A DNA stretch of 64,000 bases from Magnolia sinica (lineage: Eukaryota; Streptophyta; Magnoliopsida; Magnoliales; Magnoliaceae): assembly GCF_029962835.1 (NCBI RefSeq), contig NC_080589.1, positions 16,451,586 to 16,515,585 of the forward strand, in the 5' to 3' direction. Under the pieces are notes generated by a model. That model was not told the origin of the DNA, searched no databases, and saw only the letters and a program-made list of their open reading frames with translations. The translations under genes were made by a program, and so were the position numbers. Below, in pieces: positions 45,909 through 59,031 of the stretch; position 1 is the first letter of the stretch; the number at the start of each line of letters is the position of its first letter.

Positions 45909-48052
45909 ATAATGCTCACACACAACTAGTTGGACCATTCAAATTGATCCCGCTAGCTATATATTAAATAGCAAAATTATTTCCCTTTAATCTCATATAA
46001 TTCCTAATGTGAAAGGCTACGTGACATCGAATCTATATAGGTACAATAGGAATATGCATCATCGATCTAGCTCGTTCATCAAATAGGGTCCACTTCTCTC
46101 TCCCAACTATTTTCCTTTGTGTGCCTCAGCTGAATAATAGACCATCCTGATTTTTAGGTTACTAGCCTACCATGAGATTATACATATAATGGTCGGAGTT
46201 GATCTCACATACACGTTAAGGTTTGGCCTAGTAAAATATCAATGCTGGCATGCTTCTCGCACTGAGTCCTATAAAATAGTCTAGTACCAAGAAACAATCC
46301 ATTAGTTCCAAGAAAAGAATGATGCTTATTCCTATTGTACCTATTTGATGCTACGCAATCTAAGTCCGTCTGGAAGACATCAATCTTTTCTTGGAATTAG
46401 GGGTGTACATCGAGTTGAACTGAGCCGAGCTGGCCTCAGCTTGACTTGGCTCGGCCACTAGTTGACCTCAGCTCAAACTCAGTCCTCGAGCTTAATTGGC
46501 CAGCTCGGCTCGGTTCGATGAACAGATCGAGTCAATTCGAGCCAAGATCGAGCTGAGTTCTCCACTGCAGCATTTTCACAAACACCTAGCTTGCATCTTC
46601 AAAATCTCATTGTATTTGAGACAACATCAATGGTTTTACAGGTATTTTATCAAACACCTTCTAAGCACCATAAAAATCAATAAAAAAATGGTGTTGGTTT
46701 CATATACATACCTTCCTTGCCACCAGCCACACTTCATTGAGTCATTTCATTAAACACTTGGTAAGCAACATCAGCATTAAAGTAACCGAGTCACCAAACT
46801 AGTTCGATTCAAGTTCGATTCGAGCTGGGTTCGATTCGAGTCGAGTTGAGTTGGGGCTAGCTCGAACTCATTTCGAGCTTAAAAAATCAGATCGACTCGG
46901 CTCGAACTCAGCATTGAACCAAGTCGAATCGAGCTTTTTCAAGTCGAGTCGAGCGAGCTAACCAAGCTAGCTCGATTCATGTACACCTCTACTTGGAACT
47001 AACCGATCTTTTCTCGGTACTAGACTTTTTTTAAGACCTAGTACAGGAGGTGCGCCAGCATTGATATTTTACTGGGCCAAACCTTGATGTGTATGTGAGA
47101 TCAACCCCAACCATTATATGTGTAATCCCATGGTAGGCTAGTAACCTAAAAATCAGGATGATCAGTTATTTAGTTAAGGCACACTAGGAAAATAGTTGGG
47201 AGAGAGATGTCTACCCTTGATTTTTACAGGGCCCACTACAATGTATATGTAAAATCCATTACACCCATTAGATGCGAAACCAAAAGATATCCTCAAAGAC
47301 TTAAAAATCATGCTCACATGGGATTCAAGTGGGTCACATTTAGGGAATAGTGTAAAGGGTGAATTTTTCCAATGGTGTGGCTCAATTGAAATAAAGATTG
47401 GCATATTTTCTCGCCTGGCTCAAACATGAGGTGACTCACCTGATGGTTGGGGTGGATTTACTTTAACATTGCAGTGAGGCCCACCCAATTTGGGTACTCA
47501 TCTTGCCAAGTAATGTGGAGCAGCTTCTCTACGAAGGAGAGCATTTATTAACATTAGTTGATATGTAAATTAGGCAACGAGGCAATGCATGTCAATAGAA
47601 AATGGGATGACTTAGGAAGTTGCACACGTGTGAAGTATTTGTTCATTGCACTAAATGTATAAGAAATTTGATCCGTTAATTAGATAGGATATTTTTTTAA
47701 AAAAAAAAACATGTGAAAGACATTTTTTTAAATGATTAATGGTATGATATTTATTTACAAGAAAACGGGGCTACTAGAAATCCATTCCAGCTGTGCATAT
47801 TCAACTTATACGTGTGACTTCAGTGATGATGATTGTTTATTAATTTTTAGCAAATAAAATATAATTAGTATGCCTTATTTGATGGATAGGCTAGATCTTT
47901 GACATATAATTTTTATTGTACTTATATAAAACTTGATATTATGAATACTTAAATGTTATATTACTTGTAGTAGAATAATAATTTGTTGTTATTTAATACA
48001 CAACTAGTTGGACAAATATAATTTGTCCAACTAGTGTGCGAGCATTTCTCTC
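45909..48052. mobile_element. Second, diverged foldback element (nested)
   Basis: Left end ATAATGCTCACACACAACTA, right end AACTAGTGTGCGAGCATTTC. Inverted arms are visible at 46070-46258 against 47053-47225 (for example CCTAAAAATCAG), and 46270-46310 pairs with 47000-47040 (CTAGTACC/GGTACTAG). DNA at 47210-47360 also resembles the right arm of the first foldback. The hAT MITE at 46398-46991 was inserted later. The right terminus runs straight into (CT)n(TA)n (48050-48076). Boundaries to within ~10 bp. Confidence 0.65.
46398..46991. mobile_element. hAT-like MITE, copy 4 (complete, 594 bp)
   Basis: TAGGGGTGTACATCGAG at the left, CATGTACACCTCTA at the right; flanked by CTTGGAAT (46390-46397) and CTTGGAAC (46992-46999), an 8-bp duplication with one difference. 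Same layout as 29611-30233: GAGCCGAG-rich subterminal parts around an AT-rich centre with the PPR-like reading on the minus strand. It is inserted in the second foldback element, so it is younger than that insertion. Confidence 0.82.
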
Positions 48053-48074
48053 TCTCTCTCTTTATATATATATA

Positions 48075-48385
48075 TATGTTTCATCAGCCATCTATTTTAG
48101 GACACAGACCAAAAACAAAATAAATTCAAATATAAGGAAAGCTAACTTCTATTGAAGGCTACAAAAGTTTTGGATCAAACTGATATTTGTTTTTATCCTG
48201 CTCTGTATGACCTAATAAACAGGTCGGATGTCAAATAAACATTACAGTGGGCTTAGGATGTTTTTAACCGTGGATATTCAATCACTACTGTTTACTGTGG
48301 TGTGGTACACGTGAGAGTTAGATCTCAATTTTAGTTTCAAGCCTTAAAATGATCCGTAAAAGTGGATGGACGCCCGGCCATTTCC
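48075..48385. repeat. Interspersed 'GTGGGCCC' family fragment
   Basis: TTTCATCAGCCATCTATTTT, AAGTTTTGGATCAAACTGAT, GTATGACCTAATAAACAGG, ATTACAGTGGGCTTAGG and GTGGTGTGGTACACGTGAG follow the family order. Confidence 0.65.
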
Positions 48386-49709
48386 ACTTCTAGCCCAAAG
48401 ATCTAGCCACTAATCTTGTCGGACCCGGCTTATGAATTATGAAACCACAGCATTGGCTGCATGCAAGCCGTGCATTCCGTCCAAATTACATGCCCCAGTC
48501 GTACACTCACAATCGCATTGATCGAGTTCATCCAATGATTCCCATAAAATCCACGGTTAAAAATGAAAGGTTGCCAAATTAAAACCGCCAGATGGTTTGG
48601 TCATTTGTTTTATGTCCATGATCCACGATCCATCCAAGTGGGACCCATGATTTTGGATGGTCTGGATTGACATATATGCATACCTAGTGCATACTGGATG
48701 CTCACAGTCACAATTCTTGGCGGCTCGAGTAGCCGCCCCGGCCCACAGGCCCATCTCGTTCCCTCGACAGCTCGAGGCACACTCACACAATTCCACTGCC
48801 ACTGTCCCGTGACGCAACACGTGCCCATCTCAATTTCAAACTCAACCAAACGAATTATAAGGAGATTCGCGCGACGAGAGACCGAAGGGAATCATCGCGG
48901 TACTAACTTCAGCATTGACACACGAGTGAGAATTCTGAGCTGATCATCAAGAGAGGCCAACCGTAAAGCCCCATTAATCGGGCCAATCCACTCATAAGGT
49001 AGACTATCTAGAAAGAAAGAAAGAAAATCACCACCTACCATTTTCAACATTCACGTGGCCCACCTGATGAGCGGACCATCCGGCCCAGGAACAAGGCATG
49101 TAGCACAGGCCCCACATGAAACAGGTAACGGATACGACACACGTGTACTACGTTTCCCATCTAAAGCGATTCACCTCTTCAATCCGTACGCGTGCGTATC
49201 GCTTGGACATTGCTCAACTCAAAACCATACAGGCAGGAACAAATGCTGAAGCCCTTCGCGCTTGAACTGTTTTAAGGGGTAAATAGGGGAACACATGCCC
49301 TATTGTCACACGTGTAAGAGATCCTTACCCTTGTAACATGTAACCCTCCACGTATCATGCAAAAAATCAAGGATGCGCATTGATCGGAGGAGGCATTCTT
49401 CTGAGTTTAATAGAGACCGTTGGATACTTTCATTCTAACCGTCCATTTCACCCATACCATTTATGACGTATACGATGAGTGATCTTGCCTAATATAGAGT
49501 CTAGGAAATTTCTACGCTTGGTCCAGATCTCTCACACTGCGATATTCTGTACGTGCGGTGCGATTTACTTTTCCCCACCTCTCCTCGCGCGAATCGCCTT
49601 ACCATTCCCCAAGCGGACTATAACCTTCCTTTCCGACGCTGCCCTCTTCTACAGACCGCCAAAAAAATCCGCACTCTCTTACAGAGAGAGCTCGAAAGGG
49701 CCCAGCAAA
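48386..49709. other. APC7 upstream region; no gene seen
   Basis: Moderately GC-richer than the surrounding repeats. Two purine/pyrimidine tracts lie at 49010-49028. The leader just before the APC7 ATG is CT-rich (49560-49680) with AGAGAGAG at 49682. No clear TATA box close upstream, as is common for cell-cycle housekeeping genes in plants; transcription start not determinable. Short open frames at 48557-48943 have no family resemblance. Confidence 0.45.
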
Positions 49710-52700
49710 ATGGACGTTCCAAAGGATCAGATCACGTCCCTTCTCGATCATGGCCTCTTCGACTCTGCCCAGATGCTGGTAAGCAACCTCACTATCTAAT
49801 TTACACCAAACTTCCGGTATATCATCTCTTCTTTCACTTCGTTCCATACATAAATCTCAAGATCAATACAATGCCTTTTCATTGTCATTTGGTTTCCGTG
49901 TATGCGAGAATGGAACAGTACTCCCCTCTTGCATTAAAATGCATTCTCTTTGTTAGCGAACCCTACCATTATCCGGACATGCTGCAGATGTGTCTGATGA
50001 TCTGCGCCGTTTATCGCCTGGACTCCCCCAGGGATCGGTCTCTGAAAAAAATTGATTTGATAGGATGATCCTAACCTTCTGATCAAAAAGCTTTCGCGTA
50101 GATAATGTAACGTTTGCTACATTTTTGCCTTTTCAGTGAAGATTTGAGACTATTGGGATCGTTTGATCAGTGTGATGTTTGGTCTATGGTCTGTCGCATA
50201 ATGACTGGCTGAGATTACGTCTATATTTGTAACACGCTGTGGTTATGATGCGGGAGGACAGTAACTCCTGTCCTCATGGGGTTGCAGCTGCAGAACCTGT
50301 CTTTGACACCATTATATGGGGATGCTCGCCATGGATTGATGACTCGTCCGAGTCGAATCGGACTTGGTCGTGTCCAATCCGGTTTGCAATCATGTCTCAG
50401 CATTGAAAATATGCCCAACTTGGCCCGACTGACGCAAGTCACCCTCCGACTTGGCCAGTTCGTGACTGACTCAGGAGTTTGGACCAAACGAGTCGGTCGG
50501 AGTCGCCAAGTCTTCAATCCATTGTGCTCTCTTATTTTTCGCCAAGCTTCTTGTTCTTGATTTTTGTTATTATGAGGTTGTCAAAATTTGGGGCTGGGAG
50601 CTTTCCATGCCAATAATTGCCGCGTCTATATACGAGAGAGAATTTCTTGCACCTGAGTGACTAAACAAGGGCTATAGTACAACATTTTGCCTAGTTTTGG
50701 TCCTATTGAAATATTTGATTATAGAAGTACCTTGTTTTGAAATCTTGACCCTGTCTCTCTTCTAGAAGTGTTGAAATGTCTTTGGATAATTCCCACTTGA
50801 ATAAAATTCTTCTTCTTCTGCTTCTCTTTTTTTTGAATATTTTTGATAATTACAAGAATGCAAGGTTATACTGGGAGAGTTTGACTATGCAACATAAGTT
50901 AATCATTATGGATGTTTAAATTAAAAGATAGAAGAAATGTAGTAAATAAAGTTAATAGGTGTCCAAAAATGAGGTGGTGGAATTTAAAAGAAGAGAAAAC
51001 AATGATATTTAGTGATATATTGATGGAAGAAGGAAAGTGGATTGTCAGGGAAGAAGTTAATGTTATATGGAATAAGATGGCTGGGTGCATTAGGAAAGTG
51101 GTGAAGGAAGTTTTAGGAGTATCTAGAGGGAAAAGTCACTCATAAGGAAAACTTGGTGGTGGGATGACAATATAGAAGAGACTATTAGCAGAAAAGGATC
51201 AAAGCCTGACAAGGGACTAAAAACTAGGCAATTTAAAACAATATAAAAACAAGAATGCTATGAAAGTAGTAAGTGGGACTAAACATAAGGCATATGATGA
51301 TATTTACAATAGATCGGGGACAAAAATGGCTTTAAACTTGCAAAAATGACTGAGAGGAAGTGTAGGGACTTAGATCGCATTAAATGCATTAAGAATGATG
51401 GCCAAAAGGTATTGGTTTAGGATGATGAGATCAATGAGAGGTGGAGAAGCTATTTCTAAAACCTGTTAAATGACGACCACTATGAGAGCATCACGACAAG
51501 AAATTATAAATTCAAATGACATTGGAGACCATGGCAGAAGATTGGAGGAAAAGTATCATGGTGTCTATTTATAAGAATAAATGAGAAATACAAAATTGCA
51601 CTAATTATATGTGAGATTAAAGTTATGAGTCAAATAGTATGAAGCTTTAGGAGAGAGTGATCGAGCAAAGGTTAAGGCATGAGACGAATGTATCAGACAT
51701 CGGTTGGATTTACTGTAGGAAGGTCAACTATTGAGGCTATTTTCCTAGTTAGAGAACTAATGGGGAAATATAGGGAGAGGAGGAAGGATATCCACATGGT
51801 CTCCTATTGAGTATTGACTTAGAGAAAGCATACGATAAGGTCCTTAGAGAGTTGATCTGGTTGGTGTTGGGAAAGAAAAGAGTTACAAGAGGATTTATTG
51901 ACATGATTATGGATGTATGATGGAGCAGTAACAATGTGAGAACAAATAGTAGAGAGAAAAGTGAGTTCCCAAATATTGTAGTCTTACACCATGATTGGCA
52001 TTGAGCCTGTATATTTTTGCATGGGTTATGAATGAGTTTTGGATGAGTTAACGAGGCATTTAAAAGAATAGGTCCCATGGTGCATGTTGTTTGCAAATGA
52101 CATAGTTTTGATTGACAAGATGAGGGGAGGCGTAAACACAAACCTATAACTATGGAGGGATACCTTGCAATATAAATGTTTAAAAATTAGTTGGACTAAA
52201 CGAAGTACATGGAATGCAATTTTAGCAACAAAAAGAGTGGAAATGGGGAACTAGTTAAGATTGTTGACCAAGAAGTACTTGAAAATGACCATTTTCGATA
52301 TCGTTGGTCGATAATTTGTGAAAGCGGAGACGTTGAGGAGGATGTTGCTCATAGAATTCAAGCTAGGTGAAGGAAGTGTAGATTTGCCTCTTGACTTTGA
52401 TGTAATCATCGTGTACTACTCAAACTAAAGGGGAAATTTTATAGGATAGCTATAAGACCAGCCATGCTTTATGGGATGAATGTTGGGTAGTGAAGGAATA
52501 ACATGCTTATGGGATGAGTGAAGTTGAAATGATGATGTTGAGATAGGTGAGTGGGACGAGGAAGGATATAATTAGAAATGAATGTATTTGAGGGAACTTG
52601 GAAGTAGCACCAATAGGCAATAGGTAATAAGATGAGTGAAAGCATGCTTAAATGGTTTGGCCTTGTGCAACGGAGACTAAGAGCTGCATCGATTAGAGTG

Positions 52701-55700
52701 AGTTGGTTCAAGTTGAAGGCTCTACAGGTGCAAGGGGAAGGCCCAAAAGGATGTGGGTAGTAGTAGTAAGAAAAGACTTGAGGACTTATGATTAATTGAG
52801 GATATGGTCCGCCATAGAGTGGAATGGCGGAGTAGGATTCGTGTAGTTGACCCCTATTTGTTGGGATAACTAGATAAGGCTTGAATGAAGAAGAAGATGA
52901 TGATGAGTGTAACATCGCCCGAGACATGAAAACTTTGATGTTTACATCTCATTGATGCCCCTCCTTGTTGTCAATCAGGTTAGGAGTAGAATTGATGCAT
53001 GACAACTAACTACTTGCTTTAAAAGCTCGAATTGATAGAGCATGGCGAATCAATCCCTTTATCTCATAGCCCATGCCCCACATCCCATGGGTGCATTAAT
53101 CACCCCCAGTGATGAGTTTTGAATACGAGACCTTCCGCTCTAATACCACTTTGATGCATGACAACTAACAACTTGTTCTAAGAGCTCGAACTGATAGAGC
53201 GTGGTGAATCAATCCCTTTATCTCATAGCCTAGGCCCCACATCCCATGGGTTAGGTCCTCGGCCGAATCCCCCCTCGTGGCCCCACATCACATGAGTTCT
53301 GCCTCACACAAGCCACCTGCCGGGTCGCCCACCCCGAGTGTACCCCTGCATCTCATTGGTCACCCGACTCGAGCCCGGTGTGAAAATGCCCCTACATCAA
53401 GAATCACTCACATGCTCTTTAGGCCTTATCTCTTGGTGGCCAACCTTGAATAATGGGCCCACAATTTGCAGTTTTTTCTATTGTCTTTTAGGTACTGGCT
53501 GGACTACCATTTCAATCCCATTTAATATTGCTAACAGGCTTATGTAATGCTACTGGGAAGAATTCTTCAGTTTGAAAGTGCTCTTTAGCCATCCCATCTT
53601 GAATGGAACTAGACCCACACTGATGAAACTTCATTTAAATTGACATGGATGCCAAGGGCATGATGCGACATATTTTATTTAACTGGCTGATGGTTTGGCT
53701 TATTTGGACAGTACTGCAACTTCTTGAGGCTATCACCTTTTCAAGTAAAGATTCAAATGACACGATTCCTCTCAAATCTCTTTCCCATGGTTCGTTTAGT
53801 TAGATGCATGAAAAGTCCTTAAGGATACGAGGCAGCATTTGACACTAAATAGTGGGGTTCAAAGCCAAAATGGTGCTATGTGCATTTGGTGGCCTGGAAA
53901 ATGGTAGCTCTATGAGAGATAAATCTTCATGGATATGCCTTTGACCTAGAGAAAGTCCATGTAATCAAAATCTATAATATTTTTGTATTAGGATATTTAA
54001 GTTTGCACAATTGATTCTTTTTCTTTGACTTGAACTTGCAGGCTTTGTCATATTCCATGATAAAGGAAAGATCCCTCTTTAACTTTAGTTGTTTCCAAAC
54101 AGTAAACTATGCTATTGCACTCAGAGTTCACTGTTCCTTTGGAAACCAAGATTCATAGGAAGAATTTTCAGCCTAATTTTCGTATCCGTATATGAATTTT
54201 AGTTTCAAATTAAACTAAGCCATATTGCAGATCAGGACGTACATTTAATCATTTACTGATCTTTGTGGGAATCGTCTTCTGCTTGATTTCAAGTTTGACG
54301 ATTTCTGTTGGCCTTTGACAGGGTTGCTTTCTTGTTTCTTCAGCTGGTACAAATGTTGAAACCAGTCCATATGTTAAGGCTGAAAATTTGGTAAGACTTA
54401 TGAAATATTTGAAGAATCAATGCATATGTCTTAATTCTCATCTTTGCAGCGAACTCATATTTCCTTTTTTTTCCTTTCTATAAGTAGGTTTTACATTCTC
54501 ATTTGAAATTGATTTATACAAGATTACAAGCGGTTCGTTTTGTTGGTATTTGGTGTTTATCTCTATCAAGAACACCTGAATCTAGACATTTGCAATCTTG
54601 CCTTAATTTAGTTTCTTATCTTTGGAGCAGCTTCTTTCTTGAATTGTCAGTGGTATAATGTCTCAATACCTGTTCCCATGATATAGCAAAATCTGTGTTT
54701 TTTTCCTTCTTCTTCCATATATTGACATATAGATGCTCACACAAATGCTGAATTATAGAGTTTTTGACATTACCTTAAATACCGGTGTTTTAAATAGCTT
54801 TGCTATGTAGTGTGTAGCTTATGCTATCCACATAGCTTTAGCCTTAACTCCACCTAGCTTATGAAAATGTCTCAAGTCACACACAACCTACTCTCAATGC
54901 TAATTTCGCATACACTACATGCTACGTAACCTATGGTATGCGTTATGTAGCTTATACTACCAATTATTTTTCACTAAAACATTAAAATCAAATAATGTTT
55001 TTAATGATTTGTTATATTTTTCATTTTTAGTAAAAATTACTTAATCTTTTCAATGACTTCAGTAAAATAATATAAGTAATAGCATTAAATCAGTCAGGTT
55101 GCTCCTTCGTTACCTTTATACTTAATCTTTGCTTATTTTTTAATATTATTTTACAGTGTTTGTTGCACCAAATGCCACTAAATTTCATTGTTAATCAGAC
55201 TAATTTGGTGCAAATATCATGAAATGTCATGATATTTGGTGCAACCAAGCACAACCTTAATTAAAAACCAACAAGTAGCATGTAGCTTAAGCCTCACACT
55301 TCAGAGGAATGAGGCTATGCTACATGGTATTCCATACTTAAGACACTGATAAACATAAGTGACAAATGTCCCCTTGACTAGCTTGTCATTGTAACAAGTA
55401 AAATAAATAGGTAACAGTACACTACTTTCTGCTGTTCCAAAAAAAGAAAAGAAAAGTACACTACTTTTCTAACTCAACCTGCACCCCCTCGAGATACGTG
55501 TGTGGTCAGGATGAATAGCAGATTATTCTCTCTTTGAGGTCTAGAGTCTAAGATGATACAAAAGGATATTAGTTATGGATGGAAAATGTGAAGATACATC
55601 CGAAGAAAGAAATATTAACAAAATTCATTGTCAATTAGAGCTTCTTGTGCTTCCAAGACTCGATGAAAATTTTCCCAATTAGTAAAAGTAGCTGTGTTAG

Positions 55701-58700
55701 GGGTCAATTTTGGACAATACATCATCATCATCATCATCTAATCCTTATCCCAACTAATTGGGTCGGCTAATTTCAGACAAAACATGCTCGATCATAAACG
55801 TGAACAGTGCAGCCTGGCTATGTTGTTGGTCACACATTTCACATGAAGGGTGTTCTTTCAATGGTACCTGGAAGGAAACTGTTTGCAAGGCTGACCATAT
55901 ATTTTATTCCTTGATTTCTAATTTAAGGTAGTCTTTGATGGCAAGCTGCACTTTAAATGTCTATTAGTCGAACTTATTTCTTTTTCTTATACATTGTTGC
56001 CCTTGATTCTTTCTACTTTTTTCAAAGAAGCACAATTAGCCCAAGCCTTCATTGTTGTCCGGTGATATGTATGAACGGTCACAAAATGCGTCACACATTT
56101 ATTGAGTTGTCATGACGTTTTAAAAATTCATTTCTGTTGTTCTTTGATCTAATAATGTTTAGAGATATAAATTAGGATTCCTTGGCCAAGCAAGTTTCAT
56201 ATCCTGGGACACTATCTATTTCTCTTTAGTTGTCTACATTGGCATGCCATTATTCCTGGAGAACAAGGTGCTTATGAAATTTCAAATCAATGGAAATATT
56301 TAAGGAGTCATTAACCACTGGTGGATGTCCTTTCTAGAGGAGTTCCATGTTCAAAACTTCAAATTTGTTGAATGCAAGAGCATGCATTCCTTTCTAAACA
56401 TAACTTTCGGGTGTGGTTTATATGCTTGTTATGGTGGGCATTTTACAGTAACCTTTAAAGAACATCGTGTCTTCTTGGTCCTTGGCCTCGCATTGATTAT
56501 CTTGGGTAGAAGTGATGGTGGTGTTTATCATTATAAGATGTTCATTTGGGAGATCAGTGGCTTCAATAATATGAAATTACCAAAGTTTTGATCTCTTATT
56601 GCCTACTTTTTTTATTGTCCTTTTAAGTGCAAGCAAGTTTTTGACACCCAGTCCATTTCTTATCACATTTAGCTTAATTCTATATTTGTATACCTGTTTA
56701 TAAAACAATTTTTGACGAGGGAACTAATTTTATTAATAAATGTTCTAATTGGCATATAAAATTGTCGACATCGAGTGACCCTATCATCATCACCTCAAAT
56801 GACAAAAAGGAAAAGATAGAAAGGCCAAAGCCAAGATACCAAAAACTTATAGAATGGATATAACCACCGAAATCAAACATCCTACAAGACTGTACTTCCC
56901 CTTAGCGCACTCAACAAGAATGCAATATGGTTGTACTTGGAAATAACCCCAGAATGCTCTTGAACTCAGTCTTTGACATAGCCTGTAATATCCCGAATTT
57001 TCACGGCCAGAGTTTATACTCATGCCTGAGAAAATCGGGTGTTAATAATGAATAAATTGGATGCTTTAAAAACCGCACTTTATTTATTATTATTATTATT
57101 TTTAGATTACATCTAGATACATTTATGAAGGTAACATTCATGAGAATAAAATCGACTGTATTGATTACTTCGTCAGAGTAAAAGAATTCAGTAAATAATC
57201 AAATGCCCTCTCAAATGGGAGCTTATTACATTTATCCAGTTCGCAGCGGAAGTATAAAACTAAATCATAAAACTATCTTCTTATTCTTTTAACATAATCT
57301 TCGATAGAGAAATTGTCCTCTAGGTCTTCAATCTGTACGTCACTTGCATCATCTATACGGTTGGATAGGGTTAACGCCCTACTCATAGTGATGGTTATCT
57401 TTTAAGATTTATAATAATTCAAGAGATTCATAAAAGTAATGTAAGGGTTCTGATACGTCCTGTACTCCCACTAATACGAGGGTATCAGCATGTGCAAACA
57501 ACCTAAATGAGATATATGCCTAGCAAAGTGTGTGCGGTTCATCGTACATAGAGATCATTACAAAGTAGAATACGATTTATAGAAAACCTGGATCACCCTG
57601 CATTCTCACACTATGGAGATTCACCGGCATGTCTGACGCTACCGCAAATTTACGTGAACACCTCAAGGTGGCACAATACATGAGTCGGATGAATTACGTG
57701 ACACGATTTGTTCATGGAGCGACTATTTGCGACATCCAATCCTGGAAGTGATGTAACACGTATTGCGAATTACTTACATCGATTTGTACACCACTACCCA
57801 TGGAATCATGCATCGACCAAGAGGGTCTTTACCTAGAGCGCATTATGTCCATGATAAGATATTTGAATCACTAGTTGTGATACCTCTTAACACATCACTT
57901 GCACTTATATAAGGATAAATTGAATTATGGGGGTTTTGGAATATCAAGACACATGCCCAAGCCTTAAAGGTAAAATAGCACAAGACTAACATAATAAAGA
58001 GAAGAGTGACAATGACCAACTTAATAAAAAGGAGAGTAACAATTGCTAACTCAACAAAAAAGGAGAGTGGTGATGACCAACTCAATAAAGAGAAGAGTGA
58101 CAAAGGCCAACTCAACAGAGAGATGAGTAGCGATGACTAACTTAACAAAATTGGTAAAGGCAAGGGCAAGGCTTGTATACATCGTCCCACATAAATTCAT
58201 AAAGATTACTTGTAATTAACATCATATCATAATTCCCAAAATGGTAGACAAATGTTGATGATAAATTAAATAATTGCAGGAAGGGAAAATCATGAAAACA
58301 TAGTATGTAAAAGGCAAGATAAAGCATATCAATGTAAATTACTATAAGCTTAAAGGAATAAAACCCTCACTTTGGAATTCGATCCCACTTTTAACATTGT
58401 TAGGTTTGCATTATTGTACTCCAACTCTAGCACAAATAATATGATTCATCTAGTTAGATTACGTGGTTGCATGTTTAGGTTAAATCTTTAGACCATTGGG
58501 GTAGGTTCAGAGTTACAATTTGAGATATTTTCACTTTATTTGAAGGTTTTCCATCAGAGTGAATTGTAAAGATCAGCCAACCATTAAAATCCATAGATTT
58601 GTGGTCCAACGAGTTTATGCTCTGAGTCGACTCAGTTCGACTTGCTGGATAAACTCTCTACTTAGTTTCGGATTCTAATCTTAATGTAATTTAGACGTAA

Positions 58701-58996
58701 CAGAATGAAAATAGGGAATAGATTGCACGTGTGCCTTACCTGCCAGGACGGCTGGCCTAATTCACCCACTCGTTCCTGACTTGTCTCTTAGGATGCTGAA
58801 CTTGGCTTGATCCTGGGTTAGAGTTTAATGACTCGGTGAGTCGCTTTGATAGTACCAGCACTTTACATGAATAATGCAGTATTTTCCTATCTCTTCCTTT
58901 CTTCTTCTCTTTCTTTTCCTGCTTCGCGTGGGAGAATCCTAAATGCAGGATTTGGACGTTTCTAATGATCTAGTGAATCGCTGGTTGAGCATGCAG

Positions 58997-59031
<35 letters not shown>

